DNA of 64,000 bases from Corallium rubrum. Its lineage: Eukaryota; Cnidaria; Anthozoa; Scleralcyonacea; Coralliidae. The stretch covers positions 14,641,427 to 14,705,426 of the forward strand of contig OZ036004.1 in the NCBI GenBank assembly GCA_964035015.1, read 5' to 3'. The translations under genes and the position numbers were made by a program. How positions within the stretch are numbered: position 1 is the stretch's first letter; the number at the start of each line of letters is the position of its first letter. The notes under the pieces were generated by a model that worked only from the letters and a program-made list of their open reading frames with translations, made no database searches and was not told the DNA's origin. Shown here in pieces: positions 55,207 to 63,732 of this stretch.

Positions 55207-56358
55207 ATTAACTATGCCAACTTATTTGTTGGTTATGTGGAAAAACAAATCTTTGAACAATACACTGGTTTCCTACCTGACTACTATGGTCGGTTCATTG
55301 ATGATTGCTTAGGCACTGCATCATGTTCGCGCGCTGACCTGGTTTGCTTCATTAACTATGTTAATGACTTCCACCCAGCACTCCAGTTCACATGGGAGAT
55401 CAGTGAGACTAGTGCGTCATTCGTAGATATTCTCATCTCCATTAATGGTAATAAGCTGAGCACTTCTGTCTTTTACAAGACCACTGACTCTCATAGCTAC
55501 CTCCTCCTCTCCTCTCATCATCCTAAACACACCAAAACTTCCATTCCTTTCTCTCAATTTTTTCGTCTTCGCCGCCTCTGCAGTGAAGATGACGATTTCA
55601 ATGCCAAATGTTTGGAAATGAGAAACTTTTTTGTTAATCGCGGTTATCCTTCCCACCTCTTAGACACTGCCTTACACAAGGTCTCCAACATTTCCCGTTC
55701 AAACACCTTAAGCGAACCTTTGGCTACCATTTCCAATGAAAAAGTACCTCTAGTTCTCACTTTTCATCCCTTCAATTTCAAAGTAAGGGACATCATTAGC
55801 CGCAATTTCGACCTCATTAAAAATGACCCAGAAACATCTTCCATTTTCTCTGAGAAACCCCTAGTATCTTTTCGGCATAGCAAAAACATCCGGGAAAACG
55901 TTGTTCACAGCTCACTGCAGCAAGCCTTGGTATCACATGTTGGCACCAGCTCTTGCTGTCGTGGTAGGTGCAACACCTGTAAATATTTAGACTCCTCAAT
56001 TTCAATTTCGGCTCCAAAATGTAGGTTCAACATAACCCACAGTTTCACTTGCACTTCCTCCAACCTCATTTACTGTATCTCTTGCAGTAAATGTCCCATG
56101 CTTTACATCGGAGAAACTGGAAGACGTTTAGGTGACAGGTTTGTTGAACACCTTCGTGATGTCAAAAACAATGTGCAAAACAAACCTGTTGCCAGGCACT
56201 TCAACAGTGCCAACCACTCCTTTTCCAACATGAAAATCTGTGCCATTCAGCCCATTACAGGTTGTAACGATACTCGTCGTAAACAAGAAATGCGTCTCAT
56301 TTACAAACTTGGTACCATTCACCCTCACGGCCTCAATGAGCGATTCTCTTTCATTTAG
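55207..56358 (+). CDS. Penelope-like RT end and GIY-YIG endonuclease
   Basis: Resumes the interrupted protein at NYANLFVGYVEKQIFEQ, with RT motif C (GRFIDDCLG), the Cys-rich CCRGRCNTCKYL and the endonuclease LIYCISCSKCPMLYIGET and RLGDRFVEHLRDV. Compared with the left copy, only scattered substitutions are evident. Open to the normal stop (SFI then TAG). Confidence 0.88.
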   Translation: MNYANLFVGYVEKQIFEQYTGFLPDYYGRFIDDCLGTASCSRADLVCFINYVNDFHPALQFTWEISETSASFVDILISINGNKLSTSVFYKTTDSHSYLLLSSHHPKHTKTSIPFSQFFRLRRLCSEDDDFNAKCLEMRNFFVNRGYPSHLLDTALHKVSNISRSNTLSEPLATISNEKVPLVLTFHPFNFKVRDIISRNFDLIKNDPETSSIFSEKPLVSFRHSKNIRENVVHSSLQQALVSHVGTSSCCRGRCNTCKYLDSSISISAPKCRFNITHSFTCTSSNLIYCISCSKCPMLYIGETGRRLGDRFVEHLRDVKNNVQNKPVARHFNSANHSFSNMKICAIQPITGCNDTRRKQEMRLIYKLGTIHPHGLNERFSFI

Positions 56359-56609
56359 CTCACTCCACCACCATATTCCACACCTTTTCCTTAACCTTTT
56401 TCTGATGATTTAAATAGTAATTTATAACCTGTTTCTTTGCCTATTTGCAGGTAGCTGACCCACAAATTGGGTCAGCACCTGCACACAGGCTAAAATTACA
56501 TATTAATTTATTTGTTTACTTTGTTTTTATTGGCTTACATGTGTTCACGTGATTCCCATTGTTGCTCTGCTATAAATACGCGTGACCACATGTGAGTTGT
56601 TTACTAATT

Positions 56610-56650
56610 TCTCCTGACGAAGGGCCTTCGCTCGAAACGTTGAGAAGATT
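56610..56650 (+). ncRNA. Hammerhead-ribozyme-like motif, right Penelope copy
   Basis: TTTCTC, CTGACGA, GGGC/GCTC stem, GAAAC as in the left copy, but the triplet is GTT instead of GTC, which predicts weaker cleavage. Same caveats as the left copy. Confidence 0.45.
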
Positions 56651-56745
56651 TTTTTCTCTGTTTTTCAGGCCAACGTGACTTAACCCTGGTAATATTTGGA
56701 TTTCAACCGTGGCCGACGCTGTCCTAGAAGCTTTAGAGTAATTAT

Positions 56746-56789
56746 CAGTTCGCTTCATGAGAAAAATTATTACGCGTAAGACTAATTAT
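56746..56789. repeat. 44-bp repeat at the right Penelope junction
   Basis: Same unit as the three copies at 48238-48369, preceded by TAATTAT, the last bases of a further unit. Confidence 0.93.
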
Positions 56790-56860
56790 CGTCTGTGTCC
56801 CAAAATCTATCCATTTCACTAACCCCCACACAAATGTGAAAAATTCTGTGAAGTATATTT

Positions 56861-57403
56861 TCAGCTGCCGTCAGACTGGATTTGCATATTTTCTGCAGGT
56901 GGCAATTTTTGTTTACTTTTATGTTGATATATATGTCTACCGGTTATAGCAACACCGCCAAGTAGTCCTATCAGAGGTATATATGGACTAACTACTGAGA
57001 TGGCGCTTTCAACGTCTTTTCTCAATATACTATTACCTTTTAGTTCATCTGCTAGCGTCTTAGGGTCTTCAACTGCATCCAACCCGCCGAGGACAGATGA
57101 GAACTGGCTGATGAGTAAATCCGTGAGGAACTCGTCCGCGTCCTTCTTCCTCTTCGCTTCATAAGCCTTGTAAACTTTTTCAAGTGTCTTATTACTACAC
57201 TTTTTTATGTGCTCAGCTTTTTGCGTTATGTAACCTTCTTCAGACGCCTTCAATAGGTCTTCACGTCTGGCATCTGCGATGGGTTCCTCAGTGTTGACAA
57301 TACTATTTTCCGCAATATGTAGCTCATCTACTAGTTTATCAATAGCCTCATCTTCAATAACAACTGACTCAACCTTATTGCGCTTACCTTCCTTCTTCGT
57401 CAT
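56861..57403 (-). CDS. Polinton-associated 180-residue protein, unknown role
   Basis: Starts MTKKEGKRNKVESVV. A charged, helix-prone amino half (YKAYEAKRKKDADEFLTDLL) is followed by a Gly/hydrophobic carboxyl segment (VVSPYIPLIGLLGGVAITG) likely to enter a membrane, and a polar tail. It follows the ATPase gene by 15 bp on the same strand, so it belongs to the viral transcription block. I do not recognise the family; a virion or membrane-associated role is a guess. Its end is duplicated at 48052-48110. Confidence 0.6.
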   Translation of the reverse strand: MTKKEGKRNKVESVVIEDEAIDKLVDELHIAENSIVNTEEPIADARREDLLKASEEGYITQKAEHIKKCSNKTLEKVYKAYEAKRKKDADEFLTDLLISQFSSVLGGLDAVEDPKTLADELKGNSILRKDVESAISVVSPYIPLIGLLGGVAITGRHIYQHKSKQKLPPAENMQIQSDGS

Positions 57404-57418
57404 ACACTAAAGCATATT

Positions 57419-58015
57419 TCATCTAACCGTATAAGTTGGTGGATGCGTATTAAGTTTAATATCAAGGTACTTACCAATGGCAAGCTGCGCAATGATAGAC
57501 TTCTCCATTTCACTGTCTGCGATGTGTCCGAAGAACTCGTCCCTCAGCGTCTTCATACTTCTCCTATTATGAGTACTGAAAAATATCAGCCTAGTGGTAT
57601 TATCCCTTATTCCAGTCGCCACACTGTTAAGCTTCTGCGTAAGAATGAATAGTGTGATATTGTGATGCCTACCACTATATGATAAAAAAGTCAGCATGCT
57701 GTTGTTGAGATGCTGCTCATTTGTGCTACTCATATCATCAACTATTATCGCAGTCTTAGACCCTGAGTAAATTTTTACTATAGCCCCGAGAACCTGGTCA
57801 AGTCTGTCTGGGCTTATATCAAGTCCGATGACATCAGCATCGCTTTTCAGATATTCCCAGTCAGAGTATGTCTTGTTTATCCACAGCGTCGGACAAAGTA
57901 TTATGATGAAGTCAAAATACTTACTATACTCAACAGCAAGGATGTCATTTAGTAGTGTGTAAGTTTTCCCGCATCCAGATGGTCCAACTATCAGAACAGT
58001 CTCAGGCTGGTTCAT
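57419..58015 (-). CDS. Genome-packaging ATPase (FtsK/HerA, A32-like)
   Basis: A 198-residue P-loop ATPase starting MNQPETVLIVGPSGCGKTYT: Walker A GPSGCGKT at about residues 11-18, Walker B TAIIVDDMSS at about 90, then SGRHHNITLFILTQKLNSV with the sensor Gln/Asn. These features and the short length fit the packaging ATPases of Polintons and relatives, which pump DNA into the capsid. It starts 3 bp after the major capsid frame and is followed 15 bp later by the 180-residue gene. The frame is intact. Confidence 0.88.
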   Translation of the reverse strand: MNQPETVLIVGPSGCGKTYTLLNDILAVEYSKYFDFIIILCPTLWINKTYSDWEYLKSDADVIGLDISPDRLDQVLGAIVKIYSGSKTAIIVDDMSSTNEQHLNNSMLTFLSYSGRHHNITLFILTQKLNSVATGIRDNTTRLIFFSTHNRRSMKTLRDEFFGHIADSEMEKSIIAQLAIGKYLDIKLNTHPPTYTVR

Positions 58016-58018
58016 ATA

Positions 58019-59253
58019 CTAATACTGAATAGATTGCAGCTGTCCGTTGGCTAAGTTGATGAGACCGTCCGATAGAACGTACAGGTAGCAGACACAGGCA
58101 GTAGTACCGGAACTCTTCTCCACCTCAATGAGTATTCCGTTCTGTGTGTCAGTAAGCTTTACACCCTGGCCCTGTACCCTCTTCAACGCTGTTGTTGAGA
58201 AGTCACAAACCAAGGCAAACTTATCACTGAAGAAATTCGCCTCACTAACATTCCTATCAAACCTGTCATCACATGGGAAGAACACCCGGCTGGCCTCATT
58301 GAAGAAATCGTACTTCTTCATCGACTGTGTGTATAGGAAGTTTGGCTGACCTTGGAAACTTATCTTAACACTTTCGATAGCTGGGTAGTAGAACGACTCA
58401 CTTCCGTCAGTAGTTCTTTTAAAGATCATTATGATATTTCTCAGAGACTTTCTTGGTAAGTTCACATTCTCATGGATTTTTGTGCTACTACCAACAAACG
58501 GAAAGGTTTTAACTAGGGTGGCGTGACTGTAGTAGGAAGATTTCCCCCTACTGTAAATCCCCTCAACCTCACCCGCTAGCATCTCATTCTCAACTGTCTC
58601 ATACCTCAACTTAAGGTTATCCATCCTAAAGCTAGATGGCACAGCCTTACCACTACCACCGGGGAGTAACACGTTAGCTGGTGTGTTAATATTTAGTATA
58701 GTCTCATGTGTGTTCTATAATGCGTGGGGATAGATAGCTCCATTTTCACTAAGCCAATCATCATCAATAGGCACTGTGAACCTGTCACCATAGATGCCAT
58801 TCACAAGAGCATCACCAGCAACACTAGCGTCACCACTTGCATCCTGACTCCTCAGCTTAGCAAGATTCACACTCCCACCAAGACCTTGGTCAATTTTCCC
58901 AGCCCGCTTGGACTTAGACCATAGGTCCTCATAACATCTAAGCACATGGGCCTCATTCAGGTCCTATATATTTCCCCATTGAACTTATGAGTAATCGGTT
59001 TAAACAGGGTGGACTTAAGATTGTTCTGATGGTATGACTCCTTGTTCCCATTTTTCAGGCTGAATGTAAGCATTCTACTGCCAGGAATGAGCACATGATT
59101 AACCGGCAGTGTCGCCAGCTTTACATACAGGTCCTGGCCAGAGGATATATGTGTTGGGTTGAATGTTACGTCGACTACTCCCCTGGTACCTTTCTTACTA
59201 CTATCTGACTTCTTCAATTTATAGCTTGGGGCAATTTTGTCTTCCTGCAACAT
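58019..59253 (-). pseudogene. Major capsid protein, double jelly-roll type, broken
   Basis: Three consecutive frames cover about 411 codons. The first (59253-58957) has ISSGQDLYVKLATLPVNHVL, typical of the capsid amino terminus. The second (58945-58715) has YEDLWSKSKRAGKIDQGLGG, matching the Tyr-x-Asp-Leu-Trp region of Polinton capsid proteins. The third ends at 58019 with ACVCYLYVLSDGL. There is one frame break between 58945 and 58960, and a TAG at 58715-58717, after which the same frame continues. Length and position between the membrane protein and the ATPase fit the hexon-like capsid of Polintons and adintoviruses. Flanking genes are intact, so decay is limited. Assignment is by motif recognition only. 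Confidence 0.75.
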
Positions 59254-59268
59254 AGACTAAGTTATATC

Positions 59269-60798
59269 TTATTTCCTTCCATACCTATCATAAACCATCC
59301 ATACGATCGCCACCACCAACACCCACAGATTGCTAGCCAACCAGGCCAACCCCATAGCACCATACTTCAGAAGAGCAACTAATAGATTACCGATAGCCAT
59401 GATAATAGGACCCAATACTGGACCAAGTTTTTTCGCCAACTTTCTGAAGGTGTTATACACTGACCGTCCAAATGATCCAGCAGCGTTAGCACCCTTTTTA
59501 ATATTATAGCGCATTCCCATTATTACCGTCGTCAGAAGGGAAGCCACAATCACAGCAAGCGATGTCGCACCAAGCCAGTTCTCCTTCATCCACTTCTTAA
59601 AACGTTCTAACCTAGACAGATCTTCTATACTCTCATTACCATCAACCTCTTCCTCAAACACTACCCTAGCCTCACTATATTTAGGGACACCACCTTTCTC
59701 AACAATATGTATCAGATCAGACTTAAGCTCAGCAACCTCCTGAATATTTTTATACAGTTGCTCCTTCAGCGGGTCAATCTCTCTCAAAGCCTTCAGTCTG
59801 TATTCATTAGCCAACTGGTCCAATGCTTCTATCTTAGTGTCGGAATCCCCCTTAGGGTCCAACATCCCTGCGAACTCACGGATTTCCTGTTCTGTAAGCT
59901 CACTGACCCTCTCATGTAGCCTCTCACTAATCTCTGAAACAGATGACTCAACTATTTCCGTGATCACACTCCCAGGTATAGCTGGCAGATCAACTGGATC
60001 ATTACCAGTCCCATCAAAAATGGTGGTGTTATTAAGGTCTTTAATAAGTCTATCTATCTTTTCTCCTGGCTTTGGTTTCTTGTAGTGTTCACTCTTTTCC
60101 CTAACCATACTTTCAATCATCTTGGGTGTGAGCTCACTGTACTCATCTTTATCAACCACATCAGTAACGACTTCCCAACTTACCCCTGTTTTATCTGCCA
60201 ACGACTCTACCACACCACCTGTGGTCACTACTACATCTCCGACTAGTTTGGTAAACTCCACCTCTTTTTCTGACCCCACATTGAATTTTCCGGTGATAGG
60301 GCTGCCACTATCATCATTACGGGATGTGTTAATCATCCTAACGTCTACGCCCCTATAATTAAGAATGAGTGTGTAGCCACCTGAACTTACTCTCCCACCT
60401 CTCCCAAAAGAGACGCCCTGTATTATTTTGAGACCGGACTCATTATTTAGTAGGGGCCTAATAATAAGACCTTCAGATACACACAAAAATGATCTGATAA
60501 GCTTAACCGTTCTCATACGTTTATAGTCCGCCATTCCTTTACTGAAGGTACCCTTATCAGTTATCATATAGTTAACATAGTTCCGTATATTACTCTTAAT
60601 TCCAATTCTCCTCACAGTAGTAATGTCTTTATCCCCATAGTTTATGTCCTCATCAATCCATGCAGTCTCAGCATAAGGGTCTTCATCCTGATCTAACAGG
60701 TCATCAGATTCTGATTCCAACCGCTCTTCACCATCCCCTTCACCATGTTCAGGAGGATTGTTTTCAAAGTCGTCAAATACGTCACCACCTTCAGCCAT
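59269..60798 (-). CDS. Large Polinton-associated membrane protein, unknown role
   Basis: A 509-residue intact frame. The acidic amino terminus (DFENNPPEHGEGDGEE, SESDDLLDQDED) is followed by a globular region with GLKIIQGVSFGRGGRVSSGG, helix-rich charged segments (about 250-390: SEISERLHERVSELTEQEIR, LKEQLYKNIQEVAELKSDLI) suggesting coiled coil, and hydrophobic segments near the end (LGATSLAVIVASLLTTVIMG; LVALLKYGAMGLAWLA and NLWVLVVAIVWMVY). It lies 15 bp upstream of the capsid gene and 7 bp after the integrase gene. No recognised family; a virion or virus-factory membrane role is plausible. Confidence 0.6.
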   Translation of the reverse strand: MAEGGDVFDDFENNPPEHGEGDGEERLESESDDLLDQDEDPYAETAWIDEDINYGDKDITTVRRIGIKSNIRNYVNYMITDKGTFSKGMADYKRMRTVKLIRSFLCVSEGLIIRPLLNNESGLKIIQGVSFGRGGRVSSGGYTLILNYRGVDVRMINTSRNDDSGSPITGKFNVGSEKEVEFTKLVGDVVVTTGGVVESLADKTGVSWEVVTDVVDKDEYSELTPKMIESMVREKSEHYKKPKPGEKIDRLIKDLNNTTIFDGTGNDPVDLPAIPGSVITEIVESSVSEISERLHERVSELTEQEIREFAGMLDPKGDSDTKIEALDQLANEYRLKALREIDPLKEQLYKNIQEVAELKSDLIHIVEKGGVPKYSEARVVFEEEVDGNESIEDLSRLERFKKWMKENWLGATSLAVIVASLLTTVIMGMRYNIKKGANAAGSFGRSVYNTFRKLAKKLGPVLGPIIMAIGNLLVALLKYGAMGLAWLASNLWVLVVAIVWMVYDRYGRK

Positions 60799-60805
60799 CT
60801 ATACA

Positions 60806-61894
60806 CTAACCAATATTCAGAATATCACTCTCAGGTACCCAGCTATTATGCTTGCTATCATACCCGAGCCACTTTACAAGGGCCATCTTCTTTTTCCTCT
60901 TCAGTATTTTCTCCACCCTATACACATGATCCTTCTTAACAACAGCACTTAGCTCCTCTTCATAAAACTTCCCAATTACTGGCTCACCCTCTAAGTCCGC
61001 TATTTCGTAAACATTTGGATCACTCCGGATTACCTTAATAACCTTGAATAGTTCCTCTGTGAAGTTAGCCTCATAACCTTTAGTAAATATGCTTTTGTAC
61101 TTACTTATCCTGACAGTATCACCAACTTTAAATTTAGCTAGAGGGTATTCTCCAAAGGTGTGGCCAAATAAGGTCTTCCACACTTCATCCTCATTACTTT
61201 TATTCACATTAGCCGGTTTCATCAGTATAGTTCTGTGCTTACTGTTATTGTAATTACTAACCAGAGAGTCTAGAACATCAATCCACTTATATGTTCCCTT
61301 ACTGTAGAAGTACTTCCACATAGCCGTCTTTAAGGTTCTGTTAAACCGTTCCACAACAGCAGCCTTCTTATCTGATAGAGTGCTAAAGTACTTAGCACCA
61401 GCTCCCTCCAGTAAGGACCTCACCCCAACATTGTAAAACTCCTTACCATCGTCAAACTGCACCAGTTCTGGATCCGCTCCAAAACGCTCCCTAAATTTCT
61501 TAAGCAACAACGTTACCGCCTTAGTCATACTCCCAGTGTCTTTCCTGTACACAGGGATGGCAAAGGCATATCTGCTTAAAATTTCAACAGCCGTCAGTAT
61601 CCAACGGTATCCCTCATTCTTATTCCCATACTTACCCATATCAACAAGATCCATTTGCAACTGCTCACCAAGGTAGTAAACCCTAGTCTGTCTGAACTTA
61701 TGCTTACTAACTATTTTCCTGTACCGTGTAAAAGTATCCTGCGATTTCAACCACTCAGTGACCTTACTCCTACTCACACCGGGGAGACCATCAGACAGTG
61801 CTTTCTGGTAAAGCCTCTCAACTGACTGATAACCAGTTGCCGGGTTATAGTATATAACTCTCAGCCCCTGTTCCAGTTCTATGTCATTGTCCAT
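60806..61894 (-). CDS. Retrovirus-like integrase with chromodomain
   Basis: About 362 residues from the ATG at 61894 (MDNDIELEQGLRV); an upstream GTG at 61903 is less likely. A helical amino-terminal region (GVSRSKVTEWLKSQDTFTRY) leads to the DDE core: LGEQLQMDLVDMGKYG (first Asp), ELVQFDDGKEFYN (second Asp), KKAAVVERFNRTLKTAMWKY (Glu). Then follow an SH3-like part (FKVGDTVRISKYKSIF) and a carboxyl chromodomain (VEKILKRKKKMALVKWLGYD, then SWVPESDI). This is the integrase type of Polintons/Mavericks, also annotated as the F54H12.3 family. It integrates the element DNA, with the chromodomain probably reading chromatin marks. Intact, with all catalytic residues present. Confidence 0.93.
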   Translation of the reverse strand: MDNDIELEQGLRVIYYNPATGYQSVERLYQKALSDGLPGVSRSKVTEWLKSQDTFTRYRKIVSKHKFRQTRVYYLGEQLQMDLVDMGKYGNKNEGYRWILTAVEILSRYAFAIPVYRKDTGSMTKAVTLLLKKFRERFGADPELVQFDDGKEFYNVGVRSLLEGAGAKYFSTLSDKKAAVVERFNRTLKTAMWKYFYSKGTYKWIDVLDSLVSNYNNSKHRTILMKPANVNKSNEDEVWKTLFGHTFGEYPLAKFKVGDTVRISKYKSIFTKGYEANFTEELFKVIKVIRSDPNVYEIADLEGEPVIGKFYEEELSAVVKKDHVYRVEKILKRKKKMALVKWLGYDSKHNSWVPESDILNIG

Positions 61895-61899
61895 ATACT

Positions 61900-62457
61900 T
61901 CACTGGATATACAGCTCCAACAGTATGCTCCCAAAACCATTCAGTGGTTTTCCATTCTGATCTGTCACGTGGAATTCCAACTCATTGATAACACCTTTAC
62001 CAATTTCCAGCTCAGTCTCAATGCCAACAAATGACTGTGTCGAACCGAACAGCGAGTGCTCACTAGTGACTGGAAGACTCACTAGGGTATTACTCTTCCT
62101 GCCGTCATAGAGGTTCATTGACGTAGATATTACATTACACATCACCACGAAGTACTTCAGCCCATTATTCACATTTATCAGCCCACTCTTTGTGCTACTA
62201 CCTGGTAAGAATATACGGGTGCTGAATCCTAGTAAAGAGGCTAAGTTGTTATGCAGTACTAGAGTCGTGCTACTGTCAGTCACCATCGTACACTTAGCCT
62301 CTGGTTTACTAAGTGTTAATGTAACCCCGCTGTTCCCCTCAAGTATCTTCTTAAAATCCTGGAATGTATAATAACCATCCCCAAGGAATTTATTCACCCT
62401 CTTATTGTGAACATAGTAGTTACCCTTACTGCTGGTCACATTATAGTACTCCCACAT
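61900..62457 (-). CDS. Polinton-associated structural protein candidate
   Basis: About 185 residues from the ATG at 62457 (MWEYYNVTSSKGNYYVHNKR). Visible features: YTFQDFKKILEGNSG, SLLGFSTRIFLPGSS, and a carboxyl end ELEFHVTDQNGKPLNGFGSI followed by LLELYIQ. The Leu-Gly-Phe motif and the Asp-Gln-x-Gly ending occur in a protein often seen next to Polinton integrases in cnidarians. A beta-rich minor capsid or penton-like role is inferred, not shown. It is the first gene of the minus-strand block, and its stop lies 5 bp before the integrase ATG. Intact. Confidence 0.55.
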   Translation of the reverse strand: MWEYYNVTSSKGNYYVHNKRVNKFLGDGYYTFQDFKKILEGNSGVTLTLSKPEAKCTMVTDSSTTLVLHNNLASLLGFSTRIFLPGSSTKSGLINVNNGLKYFVVMCNVISTSMNLYDGRKSNTLVSLPVTSEHSLFGSTQSFVGIETELEIGKGVINELEFHVTDQNGKPLNGFGSILLELYIQ

Positions 62458-62462
62458 CACAT

Positions 62463-62583
62463 AAGCCTTCTTCAGTAGAATATGAGGATTTTTTCCCTGT
62501 CAGTATAGGCTCCTCCAATCTAATCACCTTATATGATCCTTCTATCAGCGCGGTCAGTTTCCTCATAATATATATACTATTAT
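62463..62583. other. Upstream end of the Polinton-like block
   Basis: Noncoding sequence ahead of the first gene; probably contains the promoter for the block and the element's right end. I could not find a terminal inverted repeat. Confidence 0.35.
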
Positions 62584-62862
62584 TTAATGAACACGGTCGT
62601 ATTTATAGAAACTGAGACAGAGGCATTGGTTGTAATGAATTGTGGCAAAAGGAGATAGCGAGGAAGTAACTGAACCAGGAGGAGGGTGTCCTGTCCGGCG
62701 GCCTAAAATGGGGATCGCCCATTTTAGAGACATTAACTAAGTCTGAGGGGTGCTCAGCACTCGTAAGATCGATGTCTCACCCATCCAAATCCTTCACGTG
62801 GGTGGAGTGTGTGAGGCACAGCACTTCTGTGAAGTGATAAGGATGACAGCGCTTCCTGCCAC
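62584..62862. repeat. 279-bp direct repeat, copy 1
   Basis: Starts TTAATGAACACGGTCGTATT and includes GGCCTAAAATGGGGATCGCC and GGATGACAGCGCTTCCTGCC. Copy 2 at 63295-63573 has the same length with only a handful of differences. Confidence 0.92.
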
Positions 62863-63294
62863 TCATTTATTAGATAATTAAATTATTACATATTTTTTTT
62901 TTTACTATTATAATTTCTATAAGTATAGACTATTTATATGTTATTACAAAAGGGTTGTGGTGGGTGGGATAAAAATCCCCGAAAAACTTAAACTGCTATT
63001 TTACAGAACGATTTGAGTGAGCTCTCTGACTGTGAGTCTGTGACAGAATGACCACCGTCGCCCTTGCCGCATTCATTTATACCATTGCCTCAAGGAGGAA
63101 TTTTGTTTTGATAAGGAGGAATCTTTAGATAAAGGTTTGGGTTGGGCTTTATCTTTTTGGCCGCGTATTTTTGCGCACTTTATTTATCTGGCATTTGCAT
63201 CTGAACTACACTTAATGATCGCTTGAGGCAGGAGATACATATTATCTCTTACTCCCTCTCATTAACCTAAATTTATTAATAATAAATTTCTAAA
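62863..63294. other. Spacer between the 279-bp repeats
   Basis: 432 bp, noncoding, with a T tract at about 62891-62902. No gene seen. Confidence 0.5.
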
Positions 63295-63573
63295 TTAATG
63301 AACACGGTCGTATTTATAGAAACTGAAACAGAGGCATTGGTTGTAATGAATTGTAGCAAAAGGAGATAGCGAGGAAGTAACTGAACCAGGAGGAGGGTGT
63401 CCTGTCCGGCGGCCTAAAATGGGGATCGCCCATTTTAGAGACATTAACTTAGTCTGAGGGGTGCTCAGCACTCGTAAGGTCGATGTCTCACCCATCCAAA
63501 TCCTTCACGTGGGTGAAGTGTGCGAGGCACAGCACTTCTGTGAAGTGATAAGGATGACAGCACTTCCTGCCAC
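63295..63573. repeat. 279-bp direct repeat, copy 2
   Basis: Direct repeat of 62584-62862. Differences include GAAACAGAGG for GAGACAGAGG and GGTGAAGTGTG for GGTGGAGTGTG. Confidence 0.92.
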
Positions 63574-63732
63574 GAATTGAACGCAGTGATAATTCCCCCA
63601 CTGAAGGTTTTGGATTTGTATAGTAGTAAAAGTATTTATCTTAATCTAGCAATAGTTAGAAAGTAGAAATACTTTATGGACTTGGATTAGGAGTACTGTA
63701 TATAGTTCGATAATTGCTACAAATTTAGTCAG

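Larger units (their letters stand above)
50350..56740 (+). mobile_element. Penelope-like element, long copy with insertion
   Basis: Plus-strand partner of the head-to-head pair, with the 5' end near 50352, the amino-terminal region, RT, and after a 3.28-kb insertion (51927-55206) the rest of RT, the GIY-YIG endonuclease and the 3' region. The sequence matches the left copy to about 56697 (CCCTGGTAATATTT); a further 40 bp without counterpart precedes the 44-bp repeat. There is one frameshift in RT near 51690. Confidence 0.85.
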
